From NCBI GenBank assembly GCA_947586825.1, contig CANPXU010000010.1, positions 1 through 39,301 on the forward strand: a stretch of DNA of 39,301 bases, read 5' to 3'. Both the position numbers and the translations under genes were made by a program. The stretch comes from an uncultured Bacilli bacterium. Lineage in GTDB: Bacteria; Bacillota_I; Bacilli_A; RF39; UBA660. Under the pieces are notes generated by a model. The model made no database searches and was not told where the DNA came from. It saw only the letters and a list, made by a program, of their open reading frames with translations. Of the stretch, positions 7,357 through 16,166 are shown in pieces (position 1 is the first letter of the stretch; each line of letters opens with the position of its first letter).

Positions 7357-8436
7357 TTCATTAGCTTTTCTTAAGGCTTCTTCATAGTATTGCTCATTGC
7401 CTTTTAGCCGTTCATCATTAGGGTTTAGTTCCATAGCTTTTTTATTGTATGTAACAGCCTGTTTATATTTGCCTAAAGTGTAAGAATTGATAGCATATAA
7501 ATCATAAGGGTAACTATCCCAAGCGAATTCTTCGTTTAGATAAGAAACGCTTTTTTCTTTTATTGCGAATGCTTTATCAAGCTCCTCTAAAACCTTTTTG
7601 GGTTCATTTAATTCGTTGTATAATCCTGCAAGTTCAATATAGCTTTCTCTTAAATATGGTGCTTCGTTTTCTGCTTTTTCAAACCACATTATTGCTTCTT
7701 CATCAAAACCTAATCTATGATAGCATCTTGCCATATACCTCATTGAAGCACATCTTTCATCTTTCCATGTGGCTCTAGGAAGCTTTAGATGCTTATGTAA
7801 CATTTTGATAGCATCAAAGTTACGATTATAATACATATATTCTCTTCCTAAATAGTGGACATTTCGATCATCTTCAGGATCTTCTTCAACACTAAGTTCT
7901 AATAAAGGAAGATATGAGCTTCGGCTTTTACTTGAATCAGGGTGATGGTTAAGAACAACACCTTCTATTAACTGATATGATTCATTAATTTCAGGAGTAA
8001 GTACTTCATGAACTGGATGAGTCCAATGATATCCTTTGATATGAATCTTATCTAAATAAAATGTTGTGGCAGGAGTAATACCGTCCTCTTTAAAAGACCA
8101 ATTATATAAATACTTAACTCTTGTCGTGCCTTTTTGAAAATTATCTTCGATTAATTTTCGCCAGCCTTCATTAAATACCTCATCTAAATCTGTACATACA
8201 TATAAATCTGTATCGTCAGGTACTAATTTTAAAGACTCATTGCGAGCCTTATCAAATCGCCAAGGGCTGATAACCTTTGTTTCTACATGTACTCCTAAGT
8301 CTTTTAATTTTTTTACAGTATCATCACTGGATCCAGTATCCAAGACGTATATTTCATCGGCTTCTTTCATGCTGTTATACCATCTTTCAACATGTTTACT
8401 TTCATTTTTGGTAATTGCATAAACACATATTTTCAT
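7354..8436 (-). CDS. Family 2 glycosyltransferase with C-terminal TPR repeats
   Basis: 360 residues. The N-terminal GT-A fold starts with the nucleotide-binding segment (ITKNE...VLDTGSSDDT, residues 8-40) and has a D-x-D metal site at D83-L-D85. From about 195 to 350 there are TPR-like helical repeats (for example YLGREYMYYNRNFDAIK and AVTYNKKAMELNPND). This GT2-TPR arrangement matches the SunS-like and related Bacillota proteins that glycosylate peptides or surface components. No membrane segment is present, so it acts in the cytosol. AGAGGTG precedes the start. The neighbouring divergent genes encode Thr-rich collagen-like proteins, which are plausible O-glycosylation targets; that link is inference from position. 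Confidence 0.88.
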   Translation of the reverse strand: MKICVYAITKNESKHVERWYNSMKEADEIYVLDTGSSDDTVKKLKDLGVHVETKVISPWRFDKARNESLKLVPDDTDLYVCTDLDEVFNEGWRKLIEDNFQKGTTRVKYLYNWSFKEDGITPATTFYLDKIHIKGYHWTHPVHEVLTPEINESYQLIEGVVLNHHPDSSKSRSSYLPLLELSVEEDPEDDRNVHYLGREYMYYNRNFDAIKMLHKHLKLPRATWKDERCASMRYMARCYHRLGFDEEAIMWFEKAENEAPYLRESYIELAGLYNELNEPKKVLEELDKAFAIKEKSVSYLNEEFAWDSYPYDLYAINSYTLGKYKQAVTYNKKAMELNPNDERLKGNEQYYEEALRKANE

Positions 8437-8438
8437 AA

Positions 8439-9005
<567 letters not shown>

Positions 9006-9019
9006 CGAAAGGAGTCAAA

Positions 9020-9676
<657 letters not shown>

Positions 9677-9683
9677 TTTATAA

Positions 9684-9709
9684 GGTTTGCCACTATGGCA
9701 AATCTTTTT
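9684..9709 (+). terminator. Rho-independent terminator
   Basis: GGTTTGCC (9684-9691), ACTAT loop, GGCAAATC (9697-9704), then T5. Confidence 0.85.
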
Positions 9710-9743
9710 ATGTTATACTATAATTGAAAAGGTAAAGATTATA

Positions 9744-10223
9744 ATGAATAAAAAAGTAAAAATAATACTAATTGTTATAGGTGCAATATTTCTTTTACTA
9801 GCTTTAGATTCTTGCCAAGCTTTATTATTAGGAAGAAGCCCAATTATTAGATATCATTATATAATAAATGGTAGTAGTGATGTTAAAGTAATAGATAAAG
9901 GCTTACTTGTAGATACTTATTACTGTAATAATGGAAATGTTATATCGGTATTCAAAGGATTTAGCTATTCTTGTATAACGGATAAACCTAGTTATAAAAT
10001 TGAAGATACCTCTTTAAAAGATAAAGATTTTGCTTGTTCTTTGGCTTTGGAGGAAATATATAGTGATGAAAATAATACTTATTATTTACCTTGCGTAAAA
10101 AGCAGTAAGATTATAGTTACTTATAAGGATGGAACTAAAGAAAATATTAAGGATGCTTTGACAAAAGGCAATATTGCTATTACAGATTTAAATAAATTTA
10201 ATATAAAATACTTAATAAAATAA
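9744..10223 (+). CDS. Small exported or lipid-anchored protein, unknown
   Basis: 159 residues from ATG 9744; the longer TTG reading at 9687 would start inside the upstream terminator hairpin. A Lys-rich start and a hydrophobic segment (about 5-21) lead to ALDSC, which may be a lipobox, though Asp at that position is unusual. The outer part is beta-rich with several Cys that could pair (YYCNN, YSC, FAC, LPC). TATACT/TATAAT boxes at about 9714-9724 give a promoter. Family not recognised. Confidence 0.75.
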   Translation: MNKKVKIILIVIGAIFLLLALDSCQALLLGRSPIIRYHYIINGSSDVKVIDKGLLVDTYYCNNGNVISVFKGFSYSCITDKPSYKIEDTSLKDKDFACSLALEEIYSDENNTYYLPCVKSSKIIVTYKDGTKENIKDALTKGNIAITDLNKFNIKYLIK

Positions 10224-10254
10224 TATAATGATAACATGAGAAAATAGCAAAAAC

Positions 10255-10282
10255 TTGACAAAATAGAAAAAAGGGGTAAAAT
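10255..10282 (+). promoter_or_regulatory. Strong SigA-type promoter
   Basis: Consensus TTGACA (10255-10260), a 16-base spacer and TAAAAT (10277-10282). Transcription should begin near 10289, giving a leader of about 98 bases. Confidence 0.8.
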
Positions 10283-10287
10283 AAGAC

Positions 10288-10361
10288 CTCGTAAAAAGGG
10301 CAAGTTGAATATGTGATTAAAAGAAGTACGAGATCACACGTGTCTGATTTAGTACTTTTTT
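10288..10361 (+). promoter_or_regulatory. Structured leader with terminator: attenuator, riboswitch-like element or small RNA
   Basis: CTCGT (10288-10292), at the expected 5' end of the RNA, can pair with ACGAG (10328-10332). The second strand overlaps AAGTAC (10324-10329), which instead pairs with GTACTT (10352-10357) just before a run of seven T. The two pairings exclude each other, the layout of a transcriptional attenuator. Inside the terminator arm ATCA/TGAT (10333-10336/10345-10348) adds a second stem. The 35 bases between the anti-terminator strands match no riboswitch I recognise. It could equally be a 70-base small RNA ending at this terminator. Confidence 0.6.
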
Positions 10362-10386
10362 TATGACAATATAAAGGAGGTCCCTT

Positions 10387-10941
10387 ATGAGTAATGTAGA
10401 AAATATAGAATTAGATTGTTCAAATTTTGTATTTGCAAATGGCTTTGCAAATTTTTCACCATACATAATTTCCGAAAGAAATCTGTACGCTAACTATAAA
10501 GCTCATAAAAACCCACATTCTATGAATCAAACTGAGAAACATATGCAAGTTTTAGAGCTGCTTGAAAGATTGGGGTTTCCTATGGCCGAAGTAGGCACTT
10601 ATTATTATAAAGATTTAATAATAAAAATAATTACTTTATTGGACGATGATTTAGCTTCTGAAGACCAAATTGCCGATTTATTAGAACAACCTTATTCTCA
10701 ATTATATTTTGATGTAGCAAGAAATGAACTAGATGTGGGTATTAAATCATTTAATGAGTATGTCCTTTTTGCTTTTGATGGTATTGATATAGAGAAAGCT
10801 GATTCAGAACTTTTACAAAGAGTTGTGGAAAAAATGGATAGTGCTATTTCAAATAGACAACTACCACTGATACTAGCTCAAGAGTTTAGGCTTTCTATTG
10901 ATGATTCTTCTAGAGCTTTAGCACTTCCTATAGCTAACTAA
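10387..10941 (+). CDS. Possible Spo0A C-terminal-like DNA-binding protein
   Basis: 184 residues, mostly helical, with no membrane segment. Residues about 57-120 (LLERLGFPMAEVGTYYYKDLI, then a Y-S-x-L step and VGIKSF) can be aligned by eye with the Spo0A effector domain, which has [20 protein letters not shown] followed by a YPDIAKKY...VERAIRHAI helix pair. The receiver domain is absent; residues 1-45 are unrelated. The match is weak, so a DNA-binding role is tentative. AAAGGAGG is 6 bases before the ATG. Expression appears controlled by the terminator-containing leader directly upstream. Confidence 0.7.
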   Translation: MSNVENIELDCSNFVFANGFANFSPYIISERNLYANYKAHKNPHSMNQTEKHMQVLELLERLGFPMAEVGTYYYKDLIIKIITLLDDDLASEDQIADLLEQPYSQLYFDVARNELDVGIKSFNEYVLFAFDGIDIEKADSELLQRVVEKMDSAISNRQLPLILAQEFRLSIDDSSRALALPIAN

Positions 10942-10947
10942 ATCAGA

Positions 10948-10976
10948 GCAATTTTTTAAATATAAAATTGCTTTTT
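10948..10976 (+). terminator. Rho-independent terminator
   Basis: GCAATTTT (10948-10955) pairs with AAAATTGC (10964-10971), followed by T5. The -35 of the next promoter lies in its 3' arm. Confidence 0.85.
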
Positions 10977-10996
10977 GTTTGGCATTTTTCTATAAT
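10968..10996 (+). promoter_or_regulatory. Promoter of the HAD phosphatase gene
   Basis: TTGCTT (10968-10973), a 17-base spacer and TATAAT (10991-10996). The start codon is only 15 bases after the -10, so the mRNA has a very short leader. Confidence 0.6.
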
Positions 10997-11011
10997 TATA
11001 TTGGTGATAGT

Positions 11012-11704
11012 ATGATAGTATTTTATGATTTTGATGGAACACTTACTCCGTATCCTATTCCCCAATATGAAATTATTTCTAAATGTAATTTGGATTACGA
11101 AGAATTTTATAATAGAGTAATAGAGATAACCCAAAAAATGCAATTAAGCGTATATGAAGCATATTATGATGTATTTAAAAATGTTTTAATGGAAAATGGC
11201 TTTAAATTTAATAAAGATGTTATTTCTTTAGGAGCAGATAATGTTACATATAGTAAAGGTGTAATGGAATTTATTCCAGCTTTAAGAATAATGGGCATTA
11301 AACAATATGTAATTACTTCCGGATATAAAGATTATGTATTAAAAACACCTGTTGCCAAATATCTTGATGGGGTTGAAGGTACAGAATTTAAAGATGATGA
11401 TAAAGATGGTAAAATAGATAAAATCTTAACAGATGAAGATAAAGTGACTTGTATAAAGCAAATATGTGCTAAAGAAAATGTTTCTTATAGTGATGTTATT
11501 TATATTGGTGATGGTTTAACCGATAAAGATGCCTTTGCTTTTATTCATCAAAATGGGGGAAAAGCTATTTTCGTAGGTGATCAGAATGCTGAATTCGAAG
11601 CCCTTAATGCATATAATGTTATTGACAAAGTATTTGCAAGAGACTTTAGTTTAGATGCTGCTTTATTTGCTTATATTGAATCATGCTATAAAAAAGAAAT
11701 TTAA
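11012..11704 (+). CDS. HAD-family phosphatase, SerB-like
   Basis: 230 residues from ATG 11012. The track-length start 33 bases earlier lies upstream of the probable transcription start. Motif I is DFDGTLT (nucleophile D6, acid D8), motif II is TSG after a beta strand (about residue 103), motif III Lys is in the DEDK segment and motif IV is GDGLTDKDAF (about 168-177). The helical cap between D8 and TSG is of the C1 type, as in phosphoserine phosphatase and related small-metabolite phosphatases. The substrate cannot be told. Only GGTGAT lies before the start, so translation may depend on the short leader. Confidence 0.88.
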   Translation: MIVFYDFDGTLTPYPIPQYEIISKCNLDYEEFYNRVIEITQKMQLSVYEAYYDVFKNVLMENGFKFNKDVISLGADNVTYSKGVMEFIPALRIMGIKQYVITSGYKDYVLKTPVAKYLDGVEGTEFKDDDKDGKIDKILTDEDKVTCIKQICAKENVSYSDVIYIGDGLTDKDAFAFIHQNGGKAIFVGDQNAEFEALNAYNVIDKVFARDFSLDAALFAYIESCYKKEI

Positions 11705-11751
11705 AGTATAATTATCTAAGATTGTAACAACCTATTATTAGGTGAAAATAA

Positions 11752-12183
11752 ATGGAACAAGAAAATATCAATGCTTTAGATGAGGTTCATAAGGGAGCTA
11801 CCATGGGGATCGATGCTGTGAAAATGATTTTAGATAAAGTTGAAGATAAAAAATTAAAAGATGTTCTTAATAAACAGTTACATGAGTATGAAGATATAGC
11901 TAAAAAAGTAGATGCTATTTATCCGAGTTACAATGAAGGCGAACCTCATAGTACGGGGGTAATGAATAAAGTTATGACTTGGTCAGGCATCGAGATGAAA
12001 ACAATGGATGATACAAGCAACTCTAAAATTGCAGAAATCTTACTTCAAGGTGTTAATATGGGGATTATCGAAGGAAGAAAGATTTTAAATAAAAAGAAGA
12101 TTAATAAAGAAGTAGAATCTATTGTTAGTGACTATGTAACGATGCAAGAAAAGAATGTTGAAACATTAAAAAGCTACTTATAA
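11752..12183 (+). CDS. Ferritin-like four-helix protein, unknown
   Basis: 143 residues, all helical, no signal peptide. Two similar halves: ALDEVHKGATMGIDAVKMIL (about 8-27) and LLQGVNMGIIEGRKIL (about 98-113) have the same G-x-x-x-x-[AR]-K-x-[IL] pattern, as in two-repeat helical bundles of the DUF2383/ferritin-like type. H and E residues in the first two helices (E10, H12, H44, E45, E47) could bind metal, but a full di-iron set is not evident. Promoter probably just upstream in an AT-rich gap; strong terminator after it. Function unknown. Confidence 0.75.
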   Translation: MEQENINALDEVHKGATMGIDAVKMILDKVEDKKLKDVLNKQLHEYEDIAKKVDAIYPSYNEGEPHSTGVMNKVMTWSGIEMKTMDDTSNSKIAEILLQGVNMGIIEGRKILNKKKINKEVESIVSDYVTMQEKNVETLKSYL

Positions 12184-12189
12184 TAAATG

Positions 12190-12219
12190 AGATGCAATTA
12201 TGAAATAAGCATCTTTTTT
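12190..12219 (+). terminator. Rho-independent terminator
   Basis: AGATGC (12190-12195) pairs with GCATCT (12209-12214), followed by T6. Confidence 0.85.
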
Positions 12220-12295
12220 AATGCATATTATTTAATGAAAAAGGCTATCAACATTTAATTATTTATGTTATAATACCTGTGCAAGGAGTGAAGAG

Positions 12296-12406
12296 ATGAA
12301 AGTATTAAAGAAAAACTTACCCGAGGGAGTAAAGAAAAAATACGCTAGATATAAAGGCGTTAAAGTTAAGTTAATCCCTAATAAAAATAATAAAAAAACT
12401 AAATAA
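12296..12406 (+). CDS. 36-residue basic peptide (small ORF)
   Basis: Reads MKVLKKNLPEGVKKKYARYK and then a Val/Lys/Asn tail ending NNKKTK. About 14 of 36 residues are Lys or Arg. AAGGAG lies 9 bases before the ATG, a TATAAT is at about 12269-12274, and a terminator follows 18 bases after the stop, so it is a complete independent transcription unit. The composition suggests binding to RNA, the ribosome or membranes; no family recognised. Confidence 0.65.
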   Translation: MKVLKKNLPEGVKKKYARYKGVKVKLIPNKNNKKTK

Positions 12407-12423
12407 TTAGTAAGCGATATAAA

Positions 12424-12456
12424 AGGTAGATTTCTTATAGTAATCTATCTTTTTTT
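12424..12456 (+). terminator. Rho-independent terminator
   Basis: AGGTAGATT (12424-12432) pairs with AATCTATCT (12442-12450, one G-U), followed by T7. It closes the small-ORF unit. Confidence 0.85.
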
Positions 12457-12490
12457 GTAATATAATGTTTTTAATAGGCAAGGTGGTTAC

Positions 12491-13243
12491 ATGATAGAAG
12501 TAAAAAATGTTAAGAAAAGGTTTATTAAAAATGTTGGCAAAAAAGCCGAAGAAATATATGCCGTTAACGATATAAGTTTTAATGTGCCTGATGGAACAAT
12601 ATATGGTGTATTAGGCCAAAATGGAGCAGGCAAAACTACTCTTCTAAGAATGATGTCTGGCATTATGTCTCCGACGGAGGGCTCTATCAAAGTTGATGAT
12701 AGATCCTATAAAAAACATGCTGAATTAATTAAAAAAGATATCTCATATTTATCAGGTAATACTAAGCTATATGAAAATATTACTCCTACCGAGCTTTTAT
12801 ACATATTTGGTAATATTTATGAAATAGATAAAGAAAAATTAGAAAAACGTATTAAAGAAATAATTAAGCTTTTAAATATGGAAAGCTTTAAAGATAATAA
12901 AATCGGCAATTTATCAACAGGCCAAATTCAAAGAACTAATATTGCTAGATGTTTTATAAATGATCCTAAATATTATATATTAGATGAAGCAACTTCAGGA
13001 CTTGATGTTGTAAGTAGTCAAATAATAATTGATTTTATTAAAGAAGAAAAGAAACATGGTAAAACCATTATTTATTCAACTCACTATATGGAAGAAGCTG
13101 AGAATATTTGCGATGAAGTATTATTTATAAACCATGGTAAAGTTATTTGCGAAAGTACTCCAGAGAAAATAAAGAAAGAAACTAAAACCACTAATCTAAG
13201 AGATGCTTTCTTTGAGGTAGTCGGAGGCAATTATGAGAATTAA
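12491..13243 (+). CDS. ABC transporter ATPase, NatA/CcmA-like
   Basis: 250 residues with the complete nucleotide-binding set: Walker A GQNGAGKT (42-49), signature LSTGQIQR (141-148, a TG instead of SG variant), Walker B ILDEATSGLD (D165, E166) and switch H198 in YSTHYME. The fold and the C-terminal END resemble NatA-type exporters (sodium extrusion or antimicrobial resistance). It overlaps the following permease gene by 11 bases, so the two are translated together. AAGGTGG lies before the ATG. Confidence 0.93.
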   Translation: MIEVKNVKKRFIKNVGKKAEEIYAVNDISFNVPDGTIYGVLGQNGAGKTTLLRMMSGIMSPTEGSIKVDDRSYKKHAELIKKDISYLSGNTKLYENITPTELLYIFGNIYEIDKEKLEKRIKEIIKLLNMESFKDNKIGNLSTGQIQRTNIARCFINDPKYYILDEATSGLDVVSSQIIIDFIKEEKKHGKTIIYSTHYMEEAENICDEVLFINHGKVICESTPEKIKKETKTTNLRDAFFEVVGGNYEN

Positions 13244-15182
13244 GGTTGTTTTAGCATTATTAAAAAAAGAATTTCTTAATATCATTAGAGATCGTAAATC
13301 ATTTATTACGATGATATTACTTCCACTTTTGATGTTCCCTATCTTAATAGGTATTATGAGTCTCATGATAACAATGTTTTCTCATGTTGATGATACCATT
13401 AAATTTGGGGTTAACTATGAAGTGTCCGATGAATTTAAAGATTTTGTAGATAATTATTCAGATATTTATAAATTTGAAATAGTTTATGAAGACAATGAAA
13501 CTTTAAAGGAAATGTTTGATGAAGAAGAATTAGGAATCTACATCTTAAAAGAGGATAATGAGTATCTTATCCATTATGATGCTAATAACACATCATCAAT
13601 TGCTAATAGCTCAATAGTTCAAGATATATATGAAGATTATAAACAAGAATATGTAGCAAATGTTCTTGAAAATCAGGGAGTTAATTACCAAGAAATATTA
13701 GATTCATTTAAAATTACTTTTGTTCAAGAAAGTATTACCGAAATGGGAAGTTTAGTTCCATCGATGATTTCTATGGTGCTTACGATGATGATATCAAGTG
13801 TTTGTTTTTCCGTAGCTATTGAAATTACAACCTCTGAAAAAGAAAAGGGAACTTTGGAGACATTACTTAGCTTACCTATTAAGAAATCTGAACTTATAAC
13901 TAGTAAATATTTAACCGTCTTTACTTTATCCGCTTTATCGGGCTTTTTAACTTATATCTCGTTATTTGGAACCTTGTTTTTTGCCAAAGATACACTTGCC
14001 ATGCTTGGTGTAGTAAGTCTTGATATAAGTGGTAAAGTTTTAGCTATTTATTTTGTTTCTATTATTTTACTTGCTTTATTATTTAGTGGTTTATTATTAA
14101 GTATTACGATTTTCTCTAAGAACTTAAAGGAAGCCCAAAATACATTATATCCATTGGAGCTTTTAGTGGCATTCATTTCTATGCTACCGATGTTTGGCAT
14201 CACAGGCTCAATGAAGAGTGCCTTAATACCATTTGCTAATATAGCTCTTTTATTTAATAATGCTTTATCTACTAATGTCGATGGATTGTTTGTTTTCTTA
14301 ACTTTTGCTTCGACTATCGTTTACTCTGTTGTTTTAATATTTATAGTATCTAAGATATATAATCAAGAGGATGTTTTATTTAGTACTAATTCATTAAAAT
14401 ATTTAAGCTTTAAAAAGGGTAAAATATCAAGAGACTGTTTATCTCCTCTTGCATCATTAGTAGTCGGTATAATTATCTACTTGCTTGCAACCTATTTTAC
14501 TTTATTATTTGCAACCTCATCCCTTTATTTCTTACTGGCTATTATGCCTATTACCATTTTGTTTGTATCAATATTTGTCTGCCTACTAAGTCAAATTAAT
14601 ATTAAAAAGAGCATTAAGTTTAATGGCTTTTCTGTTAAAAGATTTATATGTTTAATATTCCTATTTTTAGGAACATATATAATATCTAATACGATAACTA
14701 ATATTATAGTTTCTATGTTCCCATCAACACTAGAACAATTTTCACAAGTATCCGATATGTTAAATGTTGATAATTTGTGGTTAGGTATATTACTTATCGC
14801 TATTCTTCCAGCGATAGCCGAAGAGTTCTTCTTTAGAGGTATTGTTCTAACATCATTTAAAAAGAAATATGGTGCCGTTATAGCCATCATTGCTAGTGCG
14901 TTAATATTTGGTATATATCATATGAACTGGGTTCAAGGTATAAATGCTTTTATCGTAGGACTTGCTTTAGGTTATATTTATGTTAAAACAGGATCTATTT
15001 ATCCTACAATAATAATTCACTTTATCAACAATGCCTATGGGGTTTTATGTGAATTTTATCCATCACTAGCTTTTGAACCATCAGGTCATGTTTTATATAT
15101 TCTTTTGATTGTAAGCCTTATTGTAGTTATTGCTACTTTATATATTTCTGAAACTAAATTTATTGATAAGAAAACTAGCTAG
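13233..15182 (+). CDS. ABC-2 permease (NatB-like) fused to a CPBP/CAAX intramembrane protease
   Basis: 649 residues. The first ~390 are an ABC-2 permease: TM1 near 20-45 after LKKEFLNIIRDRKS, an extracytoplasmic loop of about 130 residues, and a membrane block starting about 175 with the conserved ITTSEKEKGTLETLLSLP loop. After a short linker, a second membrane domain (about 395-645) carries the CPBP signature: E530-E531-x3-R535 (AEEFFFRG), then FGIYH and a late IIHFINN. CPBP proteases cleave or process peptides within the membrane. Fusion suggests coupled export and cleavage. GGAGG precedes the ATG. A weak hairpin (15177-15197) with a T run follows. Confidence 0.92.
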   Translation: MRIKVVLALLKKEFLNIIRDRKSFITMILLPLLMFPILIGIMSLMITMFSHVDDTIKFGVNYEVSDEFKDFVDNYSDIYKFEIVYEDNETLKEMFDEEELGIYILKEDNEYLIHYDANNTSSIANSSIVQDIYEDYKQEYVANVLENQGVNYQEILDSFKITFVQESITEMGSLVPSMISMVLTMMISSVCFSVAIEITTSEKEKGTLETLLSLPIKKSELITSKYLTVFTLSALSGFLTYISLFGTLFFAKDTLAMLGVVSLDISGKVLAIYFVSIILLALLFSGLLLSITIFSKNLKEAQNTLYPLELLVAFISMLPMFGITGSMKSALIPFANIALLFNNALSTNVDGLFVFLTFASTIVYSVVLIFIVSKIYNQEDVLFSTNSLKYLSFKKGKISRDCLSPLASLVVGIIIYLLATYFTLLFATSSLYFLLAIMPITILFVSIFVCLLSQINIKKSIKFNGFSVKRFICLIFLFLGTYIISNTITNIIVSMFPSTLEQFSQVSDMLNVDNLWLGILLIAILPAIAEEFFFRGIVLTSFKKKYGAVIAIIASALIFGIYHMNWVQGINAFIVGLALGYIYVKTGSIYPTIIIHFINNAYGVLCEFYPSLAFEPSGHVLYILLIVSLIVVIATLYISETKFIDKKTS

Positions 15183-15198
15183 TAAAATAGCTTTTTTC

Positions 15199-15227
15199 TT
15201 GTAATAAACAGGCATATCGTTTATAAT
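15199..15227 (+). promoter_or_regulatory. Promoter of the first VirB2-like gene
   Basis: TTGTAA (15199-15204), a 17-base spacer and TATAAT (15222-15227), 27 bases before the ATG. Confidence 0.6.
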
Positions 15228-15253
15228 ATTTCTAGGTAGGAAGGGCCAAACAT

Positions 15254-15685
15254 ATGAAAAAAACTATAAAATATTTTGCTTTATTTATAGCTCTATTTTT
15301 AATAGCAATTCCATGTGCTTATGCTGCAAGTGCTTCAAAAAGCTATGTGGTATGTCATGATGCAAATGTTTTAAAAGGAATTAGAGTATTAGGCTACGTT
15401 GTGATGGCTTTAAAAATTTTGGCTCCGATTATTTTAATTATCATGGGTATGTATAGCTTTTTTAAAGCAACATTGGATGACGATGACAAAGCTACTAAAG
15501 AAGCCGCTAGATTATTATTTACTAAGTTTTGTGTAGCAGCAGGCATATTCTTTATTCCTACGATTATAAATGCAACTTTAAAATTAGTAAGTAACTATGA
15601 TAAAACAAATAATAAATATACCGAGTGTATGAAATGTATTACGTCGATTAAAGAATGTAACAATTTAATAACAAGATATAAGTAA
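15254..15685 (+). CDS. VirB2/TrbC-like pilin protein A
   Basis: 143 residues. Signal peptide 1 to about 25 (AYAAS), then two hydrophobic helices (about 42-67 and 92-112) around a short charged cytosolic loop (KATLDDDDKATKEAAR). That is the two-helix hairpin layout of VirB2 pilins, and gene order with VirB6, PrgI and VirB4 supports it. Extra features are an N-terminal C-H-D and a C-terminal Cys-rich segment (CMKCITSIKEC) that could form disulfides outside the cell. It shares spacing and motifs with the next gene. It has its own promoter and an AGGAAGG ribosome site. Confidence 0.75.
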   Translation: MKKTIKYFALFIALFLIAIPCAYAASASKSYVVCHDANVLKGIRVLGYVVMALKILAPIILIIMGMYSFFKATLDDDDKATKEAARLLFTKFCVAAGIFFIPTIINATLKLVSNYDKTNNKYTECMKCITSIKECNNLITRYK

Positions 15686-15691
15686 TAAATG

Positions 15692-15721
15692 TTTGTGATT
15701 ATTCACAAATGATAGTATAAT
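15692..15721 (+). promoter_or_regulatory. Promoter with an inverted repeat over the -35: probable operator of the T4SS operon
   Basis: TTTGTGA (15692-15698) and TCACAAA (15703-15709) form a perfect 7-base inverted repeat with a 4-base centre. Its left arm contains a TTGTGA -35, 17 bases before a perfect TATAAT (15716-15721). An inverted repeat without a following T-run, sitting on the -35, suggests a repressor site rather than a terminator. A second TATACT lies at 15728-15733. Confidence 0.5.
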
Positions 15722-15747
15722 TATTGTTATACTAGAGAGGTTTAGAT

Positions 15748-16152
15748 ATGAAAAAAGGTTTAGTAATTCTAGTGTTAGCATTATCCTTTTTTGGCTTTGT
15801 TTCTCTTGTAAGAGCCGACTCTGTAGGAAGCAGTGCTATTATCTCTTTAGCAGGAGATAATTCTCAAAATTGCAAGGCTTTATTTGGTGACCCTAATAAA
15901 GCAGGGGATTTTGCTTATTATTTACAAATAATTTTGGATGTTATCAAATATGCCGGAATTGTTCTTTGTATTGTTCTATCTGTTGTTGATTGGTTCAAGG
16001 CTCTACTTGGAGAAGACAAAGAAATGTATAAACCTCTTGCCAAGAAAATGGCTGCAAGAGTATTTTATGCTGTAGGTTTATGGTTTTTACCCGCGATAGT
16101 AAAGACACTACTTACATTACTAGATGTGTATGGAACATGTGGTATAGGATAG
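15748..16152 (+). CDS. VirB2/TrbC-like pilin protein B
   Basis: 134 residues. Signal peptide to about 23 (VRADS), then helices about 50-75 and 98-122 around a charged loop (KALLGEDKEMYKPLAKKMAAR). It aligns with the previous protein over the hairpin (both have an FKA motif before the acidic loop and FxPxIxxxxL in helix 2), so the two are paralogues. Two single Cys (N and C terminal) flank the hairpin. First gene of a continuous operon: 14 bases to the VirB6-like gene. Two pilin-type subunits in one system suggest a mixed fibre or a major and minor subunit; this is inference. Confidence 0.75.
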   Translation: MKKGLVILVLALSFFGFVSLVRADSVGSSAIISLAGDNSQNCKALFGDPNKAGDFAYYLQIILDVIKYAGIVLCIVLSVVDWFKALLGEDKEMYKPLAKKMAARVFYAVGLWFLPAIVKTLLTLLDVYGTCGIG

Positions 16153-16166
16153 GGTGAAGATAGCAT

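Noticed and set aside
9687-9743. TTG start for the small exported protein
   Set aside because: It lies inside the upstream terminator hairpin; ATG 9744 gives a proper signal segment.
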